Virus record (IMG/VR): IMGVR_UViG_3300041586_000126
Location: 23,193-87,192 of that record
Length of the DNA: 64,000 bases
Reading direction: 5' to 3' (one strand)
Origin: a virus
The position numbers and the translations under genes are program-made. The notes below the pieces were generated by a model. That model was given only the letters and a program-made list of their open reading frames with translations, was not told the DNA's origin and made no database searches. Below, piece after piece: positions 30,794 to 42,360 of this stretch; position 1 is the first letter of the stretch, and the number at the start of each line of letters is the position of its first letter.

Positions 30794-33700
30794 TGGAAGA
30801 ATTAAATAGTATAACAATCAATCCTGTAGATCCTACTACATTTGAATATCAAGAATATTTAGATAGGGATATTAATTTAATATCTTCTTCAAGGTTAGAT
30901 ACTACATTCACCCCTACTACTGATTACATAGAGTATTATGTATATGATAATTCGGAGCAATTAATATTTCCTAATCCCAATTCTACTTTAGAAATTTATG
31001 ACCAAAGAGATTACAATGTATTAAATGGGGATGTTATTTTATCCCCTGATGGTAACTTAGAAGATTTAGGTTTTGATGAAGGTACTTTTTATTCCACATA
31101 TAATTTTTATAGAAAACAATTAGAATCAGACCAGTTTATTAGGTATTATATCTGTGAAATTAGTAGTGATAGGACTGAAATTAGATTAAAAAGTGCGACT
31201 ATACCTAATGATTTACTTATAAGTTCCTCAAATTCTTTCATAAGATATAGAGATGAAGCTGATTATTTTGTAGATTTTTTACTTAACTTTGGGGGTGACC
31301 AACAAGTAATAGCTAATAACTTAAAATTAGATACAGTAACTGAAGTTGATCCTTCTTTATTAGTTAAGTTATATGAACCTTTACCTGCTAATTTTAACTT
31401 AAAAGATACTTTATGGGTAGTTGAGGAAATTTCTTCCCCTCAAGCCTATAGTGTAACCTTCCCACCTATAATTTTTGCTCCTAACGATTCTCAAATTATT
31501 AAGGGTCCAAATTATAGTATATCAATAACTCAACAAACAGGTGAATCCTCACAGTTATTTAACTATGATACCCTACTAAGTTCAAACGTAACTAGCTCTT
31601 CTGATCAACTTAAAAATCTCCTAAGTAGAAAAGAAATAAGTATAAACGTAGATTATAAAAATTATAATAACTTTATTAAATTTAGTTCGGCACAAACCCG
31701 TTTAGAAAATTTCTATTATAAAGTAGGATTAATACAATCTACTACGGGTCAGATAGATTCTTTACCCTTAAATGATGCTTTTTACAGTGCTAGTAAAGCC
31801 GAGTTATCAACTAATATTGAAAAAATAATCACAAGTTTTGATGGTTATGAGTATTTTTTATATTACGATAGTGGGTCTGCATCATCATATCCTAAATCTA
31901 CTACAACCCCTCCTTATATACTAATGCCTTCAGACAGTGTTATAGTAAAAACATGGTTAGGTAGTGCCGACCCCGAAAATTCTTTTTATGGAGGGCAAGC
32001 TTTAATCGCATCAGAGTATGATAATAATAATCAAGATTATTTATACAACACAATACCCGAATATTTAAGGTCTGACCCAAATAACGAAAAATATGAATTA
32101 TTCGTGGATATGGTGGCTCAACAGTACGATAACACATGGTTATATACTAAGAATATTACCACAAGATTTGACGCGGATAACCGTTTAGATTATGGTATTT
32201 CCAAGGATTTAGTAGCGGATGCTATTAGGGATTTTGGTGTAAAGCTATATTCAAATAATTTTAATACTAATGACTTATATACTGCATTTTTAGGATTAAC
32301 CCCTTCAGGTAGTGATTTCCCATTCCCCTATATGACGGGTTCAATAGATGGTGAAGTTAATACACCTACTGGGTATGAGTACATAGATACTCAAATATCA
32401 GCATCCAATAATATAGTTCCATTGGACGATGTCAATAAGCGATTATATAAACGAATTTACCATAACATACCTTTACTACTTAAGAAAAAAGGCACAATAG
32501 CAGGAATAAGAGCTTTAATAACTGCATATGGTATTCCTAGCACTATTCTAAGAATAAACGAATTTGGTGGGAAGGATAGAAATGATTTTCAAGACTGGGA
32601 TTATAGTCAAGATGTTTTTAATTACGCTTTTTATTCCGATGGGGTAAATAGTACTATGACTTCTTCATTTGAATTAAATAATGGTTTTACACAAACTAGA
32701 CCTAAAACTTTACAATTTAGATTTAAGACACCTGGGATACCTGAAGATTCAAATCCGATACGTCAAAACTTATGGGTTGGAGATAGTAATACATCCTTTA
32801 TTACATTAGATTATAATGAATTAGGGATGACTACTTCAAGTTATAGTGGGTCGACTACCTCCGTATTAAATGCTTATGGAACTTTAACATTTTTTCCTGA
32901 CGGTAATAATGGATTAAATAAAACAGCGAGTATTGATTTACCCTTCTTTGATGGGGGATGGTGGTCAGTAATGGCAACAATAGACTATACAAATCATGAA
33001 ATTCCTGCTTATTTATACTCTGCTAACAGAATTGGAGATCAAATTGGTCATTCTGCTGTAAGTAATGTGACCCATAACTGGCAGTATTTTAATTTGATAA
33101 ATACTTCAAGTTTTCCATACCCTCATAATATGTCTGTAAATGGGGATGAAATAACTCCTTTTGTAGGTTCATATCAAGAAATAAGATATTGGAATACTCC
33201 TTTAAGTGAAAGTTTATTTTATGATTATGTAGTTAATCCCTATTCAACACAAGGTAATACCATTAATATTACCCCTAATGATCTAGCTTTTAGAGCAGAC
33301 TTAGGAACACAGCTAATAACCTCAAGTAGAAAATCCATACATCCCAAAGTAACGGGGTCTTGGGAGATAACGGAATCATTTGCCTCTGGAGACAGTATGT
33401 TTTATGTATCAGGTTCATTTGTAGAAAACAAAGAAACCATATTTTTAAATCAAGTACCTGGAGGTATTAAAAATAGGATAAATGATCAAATACGTATAGC
33501 TCAAGAAGCAACCCCTTCTGGCTCTACATTATCCCCTTATAGGTCAATTCAACAGGATAGTTACCCAAATGGGAGTAATCCAAGTATTAATTATCTAGAG
33601 GTAGCATTTTCACCTACAGATCAGGTTAATGATGATATTATAGCTCAAATTGGTGCTTTTAACCTAGGGGATTATATAGGTGACCCAAGACAAATAACTG

Positions 33701-35973
33701 AATCTGGTACTTCTTATCCTGCTTTGGATGCCTTAAGAGATGAATATTTTACAAAATATATTAGCAGCTATAATATAAATGATTTTATTAGATTAATTTC
33801 ATTTTTTGATAATTCTCTATTTAAAATGATAGAGGATTTTACACCTGCTAGAACAACTTTATCTTCGGGGGTAGTAGTAAAACAAAATTTATTAGAAAGA
33901 AATAGACAAGCTCCTCCTATAGTATCATACACAACCCCTGAATACTCTGGGAGTGTTAAGTCATTCCCCAGAAATTACCAAGTTCCTGATTCTGATACTT
34001 CATTTCCATCATATGGTAATACTAGTGGTTCTGCTATATATAAATTTAGTGGGGGAACCGGTGGAACCTTTGAACCATTTAACAACTTATTCTCAGCCCC
34101 GGCTAGCACTAGTGGTTTAACCGAAACAGAAATTTCGTCCTCTAAATTTTTTGCCCAATATCCTGAGTTTGTACAGCAGTGGAGCGAATCTATAACACCT
34201 TCTTTAGGGATAACTCCTCCATATAATCAAGCTCACCCCGAATTAAATCAACAACCCCCTATAAATTATCCTAGAATTGATCAAAGAGAATTTTATAATG
34301 GAGAATTCGGAAATTCTATACAAGTAAAAGCAAATGAAATCTGTAAAGCATTTTTTGGGCAAGATTCTATTATAGATTATTTCTTTAGAATAGCATGGTT
34401 TAATAATAATAACAAACAAGAACAAGAGTTTTTATCATCTGACTTTTTACCTTCTCCAGGAAATGTTTGGTTTTGGGCAGATACAGTTAATCAAGATGGT
34501 GAACTCACACAGAATTACCCACTTAATATAACACAAAATTTCCAAACATCGTCCTATGGAGCCAATTCTACTTTTTTTACAAATGCCTCTACTACTAGTG
34601 GTAATGGGAGTGGTGCTTCATTTTCCATTACAACAACAACAGACCCTGCAGCACTTTCCTGGTTAAAAGTAGTATCAACAAATCCAGGTAGTGGTTATAA
34701 AAAGAACGATATCGTAACAATATCACAATCAACATTAATAGGCTTAGGTTTTCAATCAGCTACACAAGATTTAATTATAACTTTACTTACTCAGGATGTA
34801 GCAAATAAAGTAACTAATAAAGTATCATATATTAAAATGTCTAATGTTGATGATAATGGGGTAAAAATACTACCTTTTATTATTGATAGTAATTATGCAA
34901 TATTTAAACTAACGAGTGCCTCAGATTGGAGAAATGTTATAATTGAAGGATTTCAAACTTACTATATATCAAACACACTACAACAATCAGGTTCAACCTT
35001 AATAGTAACTAGTGAGTTAGAAGGTTCAGAGGCGGTTAATTCTTTTGATACTAGTTTTTATGATTTAACCTTTAGTGCTAGTGGGGTATTTAGTTATTCT
35101 GCTACCTCTTCGGGGGAAGATCCTAATGTTATACCTTCTTCAGGAATTACAGAATCTATATCTCAAGGTTATTTCCCACCTATACCCTCATTTCCAACAG
35201 AATCATTCTTTAGAGGGTGGTCACAGGCTGATTATTTCCAAACATCTGCTACAGGGGATGTTTACCGAGTATCTTCAGGTAGTGGATTCAACACTGATAC
35301 TTTTGGTAATTTTAATACAGGTTCAACTGAATTTGATGGCGATGATACCAACACTGTAAGTAATATCCCATGGTTTATGAATGCCAAAGCTTCAACATAC
35401 CATGCTTTAAGTGCTTCTTCTACAATAACAAACTCCCAAAGAATTGATAAATTATATCTATATGAAGGAGATATTACGGCATCATCCGTTCCAATAGGTC
35501 CAGCCTATAACATATATACACCACCACCACCTGTAACAATTGACATCCAAATTGAAATGGTAACCCCAGTTAGTCCTATATTAACTACTACTTGTGTAAG
35601 TGGGTGGTCTATGCCTCCTGATAACTCCAACCTTGACGCTTCAATGAATATAAATGTAAACGGAGATCCTAACATACAATATTATATGGTATTTAAAAAT
35701 TTAAATGATGTTATAATCTCCCAACCTAGTTGGATTACGATTGTAGGTGATGGTAGTCCTTTAATGATACCGGGTTCTAATAATTTATATAGCGGGAATA
35801 GAACACTAACTCTTAGGGCCTCACCTGGTGGAAACGTTGTTGTAGATGGACCAACTGAAGTAAGAAGTGTTAAAAGTGTTATAGTAAATAATGATGATCT
35901 TAATAATCAATCTTCTTGTACCTTAACACAAGAAATATATACCGAAGGTTCATCACAAGGGGGAGGACTTTAA
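30793..35973 (+). CDS. Very large baseplate/tail protein (1726 aa)
   Basis: A 1726-residue virion protein in the position where gp6 and gp25 are followed by large wedge/periphery proteins; a gp7-like wedge role is plausible but unproven. Recognisable parts: an extended N-terminal beta region; GTIAGIRALITAYGIPST (about 567-584) with a following INEFGGKDRND; a LamG/concanavalin-like domain (about 600-830, including TLQFRFKTPG and GGWWSVMATIDYT); a helical motif FFDNSLFKMIEDFTPARTTL with LLERNRQAP (about 1010-1040); and beta-rich C-terminal domains. TAATG coupling links it to the upstream gene. Confidence 0.75.
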   Translation: MEELNSITINPVDPTTFEYQEYLDRDINLISSSRLDTTFTPTTDYIEYYVYDNSEQLIFPNPNSTLEIYDQRDYNVLNGDVILSPDGNLEDLGFDEGTFYSTYNFYRKQLESDQFIRYYICEISSDRTEIRLKSATIPNDLLISSSNSFIRYRDEADYFVDFLLNFGGDQQVIANNLKLDTVTEVDPSLLVKLYEPLPANFNLKDTLWVVEEISSPQAYSVTFPPIIFAPNDSQIIKGPNYSISITQQTGESSQLFNYDTLLSSNVTSSSDQLKNLLSRKEISINVDYKNYNNFIKFSSAQTRLENFYYKVGLIQSTTGQIDSLPLNDAFYSASKAELSTNIEKIITSFDGYEYFLYYDSGSASSYPKSTTTPPYILMPSDSVIVKTWLGSADPENSFYGGQALIASEYDNNNQDYLYNTIPEYLRSDPNNEKYELFVDMVAQQYDNTWLYTKNITTRFDADNRLDYGISKDLVADAIRDFGVKLYSNNFNTNDLYTAFLGLTPSGSDFPFPYMTGSIDGEVNTPTGYEYIDTQISASNNIVPLDDVNKRLYKRIYHNIPLLLKKKGTIAGIRALITAYGIPSTILRINEFGGKDRNDFQDWDYSQDVFNYAFYSDGVNSTMTSSFELNNGFTQTRPKTLQFRFKTPGIPEDSNPIRQNLWVGDSNTSFITLDYNELGMTTSSYSGSTTSVLNAYGTLTFFPDGNNGLNKTASIDLPFFDGGWWSVMATIDYTNHEIPAYLYSANRIGDQIGHSAVSNVTHNWQYFNLINTSSFPYPHNMSVNGDEITPFVGSYQEIRYWNTPLSESLFYDYVVNPYSTQGNTINITPNDLAFRADLGTQLITSSRKSIHPKVTGSWEITESFASGDSMFYVSGSFVENKETIFLNQVPGGIKNRINDQIRIAQEATPSGSTLSPYRSIQQDSYPNGSNPSINYLEVAFSPTDQVNDDIIAQIGAFNLGDYIGDPRQITESGTSYPALDALRDEYFTKYISSYNINDFIRLISFFDNSLFKMIEDFTPARTTLSSGVVVKQNLLERNRQAPPIVSYTTPEYSGSVKSFPRNYQVPDSDTSFPSYGNTSGSAIYKFSGGTGGTFEPFNNLFSAPASTSGLTETEISSSKFFAQYPEFVQQWSESITPSLGITPPYNQAHPELNQQPPINYPRIDQREFYNGEFGNSIQVKANEICKAFFGQDSIIDYFFRIAWFNNNNKQEQEFLSSDFLPSPGNVWFWADTVNQDGELTQNYPLNITQNFQTSSYGANSTFFTNASTTSGNGSGASFSITTTTDPAALSWLKVVSTNPGSGYKKNDIVTISQSTLIGLGFQSATQDLIITLLTQDVANKVTNKVSYIKMSNVDDNGVKILPFIIDSNYAIFKLTSASDWRNVIIEGFQTYYISNTLQQSGSTLIVTSELEGSEAVNSFDTSFYDLTFSASGVFSYSATSSGEDPNVIPSSGITESISQGYFPPIPSFPTESFFRGWSQADYFQTSATGDVYRVSSGSGFNTDTFGNFNTGSTEFDGDDTNTVSNIPWFMNAKASTYHALSASSTITNSQRIDKLYLYEGDITASSVPIGPAYNIYTPPPPVTIDIQIEMVTPVSPILTTTCVSGWSMPPDNSNLDASMNINVNGDPNIQYYMVFKNLNDVIISQPSWITIVGDGSPLMIPGSNNLYSGNRTLTLRASPGGNVVVDGPTEVRSVKSVIVNNDDLNNQSSCTLTQEIYTEGSSQGGGL

Positions 35974-36007
35974 TGTAGTCCATAATATTAAAAAAATAGT
36001 TTCAAAA

Positions 36008-36016
36008 TATTTATAA
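36008..36016 (+). promoter_or_regulatory. TATTTATAA motif (late-promoter candidate)
   Basis: This 55-nt gap carries AATATTTATAACAAAACAACGAA before the ATG at 36029. The motif ends 12 nt upstream of the start. Confidence 0.55.
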
Positions 36017-36028
36017 CAAAACAACGAA

Positions 36029-39000
36029 ATGCCAACACAAACCCCAGACATACAATATTACTTTAAGGAAACAACTAATCAAATATTAGTGTCAGGTTCT
36101 TCTCCAATAAATACCCAATTAGAGTCTATTAAAGATCCCACAACAGTATTTGATCAAAATTATACTGCTAAAATATCGTCATTAGGGGCTAATATGTCTT
36201 ATGTAGTCCAAAATGGTGTTGAGTTTACTAATTTAATATTAAACAACAACTTAACATACCCCTCACAAACAACAACCTCCACCACTACTGTTACTCTACC
36301 AAAAAATGGTAGCAAAAAGGGTATTAATGGTGAATTTCAAATAAGTTCTGCAGGAACTAATATTAATGAAATTATAGTTGTAAATACGGGTTTGGGGTAC
36401 CAAGTAGGGGAAACAATTACATTCACTCAGTCAGAATTACTATCAGAGGGTTTTACAGGTATTTCCGGGGATATAATTATCACTCTAAGTGGAAACAACA
36501 TAGTAGAATCATCTACAATTATCCCACTTGAAAGTGACCAAGAACTATGGGTATATAGGGGATATAATACATCTAGTGGGGACGGTAATACTTATAGATA
36601 TAACCCTCACCTACATAGACCCTATAAAGCCTATATAGTAACAGAAACAGGATCAGGAATCCCTACATCTGCTTTTATACCAGTAGGTGGTCCCATAAGA
36701 AATACTAGTATAAATAGTAATGTAGACATACCTAGTTTTTTTCTAGAGGGAACACTAGCTTCATTAGGTAATGGGGTTTTAAATGGCACACCCCAAATTA
36801 ATATTGCAGTAAGTGGATCATTTCAAGTATTCCATGAACAGATGTCAGTTTACCCTTGGGTTTTTACACAATACACCTCCTTACCTTCTCCCCCAACCCT
36901 AGGAGCACAATGGCGTCTATATCTAGAAAATGCCGAAGTATCTTCATCCAATTATGAATTTAATACTACAACAACCCAAGCTCCTGGGAATTCTAAAATA
37001 TCTTATAACAGTTCAACTATAGCTTCCATAACTGAAGTTAAAGTAGGTCCTGAAACTGCATTGTATAATACTTTAATAACACTATCAAATTCAGTAACAA
37101 CCTACGGTAAAGAACCTGGGATGATAAAAATACAACAAACCTCAGAAAATACAAATTTTATATTATTTGAAATAGATGCTGTAGTAGCAACATCATCTTC
37201 ACCACTTACTGTTGATTTTTATGTAGAATTAACTGTAAGTAATGCTATTATAGGTTCGGGGTATACTAGCTTAAATAACGACGAACCCTTAGAAATAACA
37301 CTCTCTGAATTTAGCGAACTTAAAAATAACCTCTTTCAACAACAAACTAGTGGTGTTAATTTTTCACCTCAAGTATATCAAAATAATACATTAATAAATG
37401 GTATTTATACTTATACAAGTAGTATAGTACCTCCCTTTGGAACTAATACTAATGGTAATAATGCAATAGGGACTACCCAATTTGGTTTATGTACTGCTTT
37501 AAATTATTTTGTAACATATAAGGCATCCCATAACCTCCAATTAGGTAACCCTCCCATAGACATATTGTTTTCTGCGAGTAATGCTACTATAACTCCAACC
37601 ACCTTTACTTTGGATAGTGGATATGGAGCACAATTTAATGCTTTAGCCGGTTCTCCATCTGCAGCAGGTTTTGATATAGAACCTGATGGTACTTATTCTT
37701 CCCCTACTTTAAATATAGAAATAATAAATACAAATGTAATAACTAATTTTTTACCACCTAACTTATTTTCAACAAGGTGGAAAGATACTTACATATCATA
37801 CTCAGAATCAATATCATCTAGTTTAGATGGTTTATATATATTTAATCAGTTACCACAGAATGATGTGGAGGTAACCGCCTCTATGTTTTTAACATCATGG
37901 ACTGATAGCGATACTTCGGGTGCACAATACGCGGCAGCTATATATGGCACAAACTCATATGGGGAGGGTGATGCTGGCGGTGGTCCAACTTGGCCTACGG
38001 CATCAATTCGAATATATACAGGCAGTTATCCTAATTCTATCCCCTCAATAGGGGATGCATTTGCAGTCGAGGAAGTATTTCAAAATTCTGATATCCATGT
38101 TAATGGTTTAGCTATAACCATGAGTTATCTAATCCCTTCTCAATCAATTAATATTAGAGATTGTTTATCTTTAGCATTACAAGTGTCATCGGGTTCTGCA
38201 AACCCCTCTTCAGTAGAAAATTCTTTAGTAGTGCAAAACTACCAATTAGAATTTAACGTACAAGCCAGCCCTCTAGAAGGTGATGGTTTAGTTCCTACGT
38301 TTATAGAAAATGCTTTTGAGGGGACAAATGGATTTAGTAAAGCTTTGGATTGTCAGCCTTTTTTAAATAATGTTAATGAGGAACGCGAAAATAAAGATAT
38401 ACAAATAGTTAATTATTCAACAGGTATATACAAACCTTCAAATTTTGAATTAATAATAAGTGGGTCGGCACGAAAATCCACAGTACCTCTTTCAAACTAC
38501 ACACAGTTAGCTTCTATAAATAATAAATATGTAGGTAGTAGATCAACAGCCCAGGATTTTAATGTAGCTGTTGAACAAGATTCAACGGAATATACATATG
38601 GAAATGTACCTGTAGTGGATTATCAAAATGCATTTTTTGCATATTGTGAGCAAATTACAGACCCTTACCCTGTAATAAATGATAAGATACAATTTAACAT
38701 TAAGTATTTAATTAATGCTGGTGGTGATGTTAACAACCCTAACCTATCACCTTACACTGCTTTTGATATTGAGGGTACTTGGGTAGAGACGACAGACCCA
38801 TTATCAAAACAATATGGTAAAGTAGGTATGAATCAACAAGGAGGAGTTACCTCATATAATATATTAAATGGTGAACAAGAAATAGAAAAGGTAGCAAAAC
38901 AATTAGTTCCTGTTTTATATTCTCAAACATCATCTAATGGTTATCAAAGTTTTATTCCTATAAAGGGAACAACTATCCCTGAATATAAACCCGCATTTAC

Positions 39001-40591
39001 AAACTATGCAATGACTTTTAGGGGACCATTAAATAATTCATCTTCATTTAATTCTAAAGCCATAACATTGGATAATTTTATGGGTTCTAGTAATAATGCT
39101 GCATCCAATTTAACAAGCGGAATAATATACGATCCTAATTTTACTTCTAGTATTTCATCATCTATAGTGTCTTCATCTGTGAGCTATGCATCACTAGGTG
39201 AAGTATACTTCTCTGCAGACTCCGATAGTGATTATAATGTACCGGATTTATCTGCTCCGTATACCATAGAATTAACAACTACCTTCCCTACAACTCCCCC
39301 ACAACAATATAGGACATCAACAGGAAATATATTTAGTCGTAGTAGTTTTAATGGGGGGAAAGTAGGTGAATTTAGTATATCAATGGAAAAAAATAGTGGT
39401 AGCTCATTTGTAGCAATACCAATACAACAAATCTCCCCTCCAACTTTAACTTTACATTATACTGGAGGTAATACATTGACACTCGATTTATTTACAATAT
39501 ACGGAAGTAGTAATGTTGGACTTATAAATAACAATAAAACATATAGAATTAACATGATGGCTAATCTTACTAGAGATGCTGCTACTCAATTAGGTCAGGA
39601 TGCTTATGGAGCAATATATGCAACTTTAAACTTAGGTATAAAAAATGCAGATAGTGAAGTTATTCAATCCGAAACCCGATACAGATTTAAGGTTCAACAA
39701 AGCTACTTAGTGGAATCTATTGATCCTCCTAGAAATTATTGGAATCCTACAAACCGACCTACATTCCAAGGGGGTGCACAAATTATACCAATACAAAATG
39801 GTCCCTTTGTAGGTTTAACTATCAACCCTAATTTAACAGATCCAGGTCAATCAGAAAGTGCGGGTTCAATGACAGTACCTTTTTGGACATTTCCAACTTC
39901 TTCAACTTCAGAATTCCCTGATTCTTCTTTAAATTCACAAATAGAATTATCTAATTTAACACTAGTTAGTGGTGTTACTCAACCTGTGGGGAATGAATTC
40001 TATAATAAAGGTAATACTCAACAATCCTTAGTGTATAATCCAGGCCCAAGTACAAGATTTCCAGGTGGAGTTGAACCTGCAGATACTACAATGCCTAATT
40101 TTAACATAGAATGGAAAGTAGAAGAAGGAGATCAAATAAGATTTATTAATAGTGAAGATCAGGTGTATAATATTTTATCAGTTATCCCTCCTACTGAAAG
40201 ATCTAACAGACAATTACTACTACTACTAGATAGGGAAGTACCTGCTTCTATAGATAAAGATTTCTTTTTATTAAGAAGGTGGATATTTGAACCGTCATCT
40301 ATAATAATAAATAAGGAATTTCCTTATGCTGAACTACCAATTAAAAAAGAGTTTCGACCTAATGTAAATTTAATTACTACAAATACCCCAATAGGTTCCA
40401 CAGGTAATGATGCTACGGGTTCAACTACAACTCAAGAACAATCTGGTAGTATAGTAACAGTATATGCTCCATTATTAAAAAAGAATAATACCCCATCAGG
40501 ATTTTTATTTCCATCATTCCCAATCCCTGAAATAGAACTTACACCTGATAAAGTAATGAGTGCACTAAGAGATAACAAGCTAATAGATTAA
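36029..40591 (+). CDS. Very large structural protein (1520 aa)
   Basis: A Ser/Thr/Asn-rich 1520-residue protein, almost entirely beta by composition and without membrane segments. It is one of the largest products in the window and is placed after the baseplate genes behind its own TATTTATAA site. GSGASFSITTTTDPA-like and LVVNTGLGYQVGETITF-like stretches also occur in the upstream 1726-residue protein (compare VSTNPGSGYKKNDIVTI there), so the two share a small domain. It is probably a baseplate periphery or long-fibre base protein. No named family is proposed. Confidence 0.7.
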   Translation: MPTQTPDIQYYFKETTNQILVSGSSPINTQLESIKDPTTVFDQNYTAKISSLGANMSYVVQNGVEFTNLILNNNLTYPSQTTTSTTTVTLPKNGSKKGINGEFQISSAGTNINEIIVVNTGLGYQVGETITFTQSELLSEGFTGISGDIIITLSGNNIVESSTIIPLESDQELWVYRGYNTSSGDGNTYRYNPHLHRPYKAYIVTETGSGIPTSAFIPVGGPIRNTSINSNVDIPSFFLEGTLASLGNGVLNGTPQINIAVSGSFQVFHEQMSVYPWVFTQYTSLPSPPTLGAQWRLYLENAEVSSSNYEFNTTTTQAPGNSKISYNSSTIASITEVKVGPETALYNTLITLSNSVTTYGKEPGMIKIQQTSENTNFILFEIDAVVATSSSPLTVDFYVELTVSNAIIGSGYTSLNNDEPLEITLSEFSELKNNLFQQQTSGVNFSPQVYQNNTLINGIYTYTSSIVPPFGTNTNGNNAIGTTQFGLCTALNYFVTYKASHNLQLGNPPIDILFSASNATITPTTFTLDSGYGAQFNALAGSPSAAGFDIEPDGTYSSPTLNIEIINTNVITNFLPPNLFSTRWKDTYISYSESISSSLDGLYIFNQLPQNDVEVTASMFLTSWTDSDTSGAQYAAAIYGTNSYGEGDAGGGPTWPTASIRIYTGSYPNSIPSIGDAFAVEEVFQNSDIHVNGLAITMSYLIPSQSINIRDCLSLALQVSSGSANPSSVENSLVVQNYQLEFNVQASPLEGDGLVPTFIENAFEGTNGFSKALDCQPFLNNVNEERENKDIQIVNYSTGIYKPSNFELIISGSARKSTVPLSNYTQLASINNKYVGSRSTAQDFNVAVEQDSTEYTYGNVPVVDYQNAFFAYCEQITDPYPVINDKIQFNIKYLINAGGDVNNPNLSPYTAFDIEGTWVETTDPLSKQYGKVGMNQQGGVTSYNILNGEQEIEKVAKQLVPVLYSQTSSNGYQSFIPIKGTTIPEYKPAFTNYAMTFRGPLNNSSSFNSKAITLDNFMGSSNNAASNLTSGIIYDPNFTSSISSSIVSSSVSYASLGEVYFSADSDSDYNVPDLSAPYTIELTTTFPTTPPQQYRTSTGNIFSRSSFNGGKVGEFSISMEKNSGSSFVAIPIQQISPPTLTLHYTGGNTLTLDLFTIYGSSNVGLINNNKTYRINMMANLTRDAATQLGQDAYGAIYATLNLGIKNADSEVIQSETRYRFKVQQSYLVESIDPPRNYWNPTNRPTFQGGAQIIPIQNGPFVGLTINPNLTDPGQSESAGSMTVPFWTFPTSSTSEFPDSSLNSQIELSNLTLVSGVTQPVGNEFYNKGNTQQSLVYNPGPSTRFPGGVEPADTTMPNFNIEWKVEEGDQIRFINSEDQVYNILSVIPPTERSNRQLLLLLDREVPASIDKDFFLLRRWIFEPSSIIINKEFPYAELPIKKEFRPNVNLITTNTPIGSTGNDATGSTTTQEQSGSIVTVYAPLLKKNNTPSGFLFPSFPIPEIELTPDKVMSALRDNKLID

Positions 40592-40593
40592 CA

Positions 40594-40602
40594 TATTTAT
40601 AA
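40594..40602 (+). promoter_or_regulatory. TATTTATAA motif (late-promoter candidate)
   Basis: ACATATTTATAATATATAAC immediately follows the 1520-residue gene. The next ATG (40668) lies 65 nt downstream, leaving room for a normal leader. Confidence 0.55.
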
Positions 40603-40667
40603 TATATAACAAACATTTAAATCAAAAATATAAAAATTATAAATTTAATTACATAAACTAATAAAAT

Positions 40668-41333
40668 ATGGGTTACCTTAACAATTCAGTAATAACAATA
40701 GATGCTATTTTAACTACCAAAGGTAGAGAATTACTAGCAGCTAACGATGGTTCATTTCGAATCACACAATTCGCCTTAGCAGATGACGAAATTGACTATA
40801 CATTATATAATCCTAGCCACCCATCAGGTTCACAATTTTATGGAGAAGCAATAGATGGAATGCCTTTATTAGAGGCATTCCCCATTGAATCTCAAATTAT
40901 GAAATATAAGTTAACGACATTACCTAGAGGAACGGCAAAATTACCTATATTAAATGTTGGATATGGAGCGGTAACACTTCAACAAGGTGCTACTTTAGCA
41001 ATTACTCCTCAAACATTGAATTATTTAGGTAATGATCAAGTATTTGAAACATCAGGATATAGTGTAACAATTGCGGATGTTAGATTGTTGAATACTTTTG
41101 AGGCAACAGGTATTAATACTGAAGCAGCATCTATTTCTAATATCAATTCAACAACAACATTAGGAACAAATGTTTCTTCAACAATAACAGGTACACAAAT
41201 TACCTTAAGAGCAACAACCGTAAATACTTTATTTGGTGCTAATGCATCTTTAGTAAGTACTCTGACATTTACAGGTTTGGATAGTGGAGCTAGAATTACT
41301 ATACCAATCACGATAACAAGATCAACAACATAA
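40668..41333 (+). CDS. Fibre/baseplate structural protein (221 aa)
   Basis: 221 residues. The N-terminus (LNNSVITIDAILTTKGRELLAANDGSF, split VITIDAILTTKGRELLA and NDGSFRITQFALADDEIDY) has the TxKGRELLA pattern of phage fibre and tail-collar proteins that attach to the baseplate. The C-terminal half is Thr/Ser-rich beta structure. It is the first of three related attachment-type proteins. Confidence 0.7.
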   Translation: MGYLNNSVITIDAILTTKGRELLAANDGSFRITQFALADDEIDYTLYNPSHPSGSQFYGEAIDGMPLLEAFPIESQIMKYKLTTLPRGTAKLPILNVGYGAVTLQQGATLAITPQTLNYLGNDQVFETSGYSVTIADVRLLNTFEATGINTEAASISNINSTTTLGTNVSSTITGTQITLRATTVNTLFGANASLVSTLTFTGLDSGARITIPITITRSTT

Positions 41334-41343
41334 TATAACAGAC

Positions 41344-42360
41344 ATGGGATTCAAAAGACTAGAAACAGACGATTTTATAGTAAGCGCTCAAGCTCAAACA
41401 TCAACATGCTGGACCAGCAACGTACCTGTTTTAACAACATTTTTCACACAATCTAATCAAGTAAATTCTGATTCGTTTAGTTACTACACAACCATATTTG
41501 ATTTAGACCCCACATCCTCACTTTCTAAAGCTCAATTTGAAATTGCATATGGTAATAAATCTGGAGGAGGAGCAGCAGCATTTAATCAAGCGGCAGTTCC
41601 AGGTGTTTCACCCTCTTCCACAATATATGGTCAATATAGAACTTTAGTTTTAGAAGATGAAAATGCATCCTTTATGTTCGGCACAACGTCATCAGATTCG
41701 ATTTATGCTTTAAGTATAGAAAGAGCTGCTTATAAGGAATCATTATTTCCAGGCTCGTTAAATTTAACTTTAACACTGGGTAGTGCTACTATAAGTCTAA
41801 CAGATAATTCTAATATGGTTTCCACTCCAACTTATTTTGGTACCATGAGATCATATCAAATAATTAGTGGTTCTAATGGTTCTGCCCCTTCTGGCTCTGG
41901 GGGGTTCTTACCAAATGGTAGCTCATATGGACTATTCTTGCCAGATATAGGAACTATATTATTAAATGGTGATGCTTTAGATCAATCCGCGGGTAATGGT
42001 GGTATACTTTTAAATACTAACAAAGCACTAAATACCATAGCTAATAACTCACTAAAACTATTAGCCTCTATCCAATCAGGATCATCATTTGGATTAAATT
42101 CAGAAGAAACAATTACGTCCGATTACATATTTGTTAGAGCAAGAAATTCAGAATTTAATTATTCCGAAAACCCCTCATATATATCGGGTTCAACTGGGGA
42201 AGTAGTTTATAATTATTTTATTAATAACCCACAAACGTATCTTACAACTATAGGTTTATATAATGATAGTAATGAGTTATTAGCTGTAGCTAAACTTTCA
42301 AAACCATTAAATAAGGATTTTACTAAAGAAGCTTTAGTTAGGGTTAAGTTAGATTTTTGA
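41344..42360 (+). CDS. Fibre attachment protein, paralogue A (338 aa)
   Basis: It starts MGFKRLETDDFIVSAQAQT and ends with a domain containing FNYSENPSYISGSTGEV, YLTTIGLYNDSNELLAVAKL and SKPLNK. The next gene has the same order (start MGAFKTLNSQDIIIS, end FNYSQNPTTISN, YVTTLGLYNKDNELMAVGKM, SQPLPT). The pair look like diverged duplicates bearing a conserved C-terminal oligomerisation or docking domain. A virion role is supported by context. Confidence 0.7.
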   Translation: MGFKRLETDDFIVSAQAQTSTCWTSNVPVLTTFFTQSNQVNSDSFSYYTTIFDLDPTSSLSKAQFEIAYGNKSGGGAAAFNQAAVPGVSPSSTIYGQYRTLVLEDENASFMFGTTSSDSIYALSIERAAYKESLFPGSLNLTLTLGSATISLTDNSNMVSTPTYFGTMRSYQIISGSNGSAPSGSGGFLPNGSSYGLFLPDIGTILLNGDALDQSAGNGGILLNTNKALNTIANNSLKLLASIQSGSSFGLNSEETITSDYIFVRARNSEFNYSENPSYISGSTGEVVYNYFINNPQTYLTTIGLYNDSNELLAVAKLSKPLNKDFTKEALVRVKLDF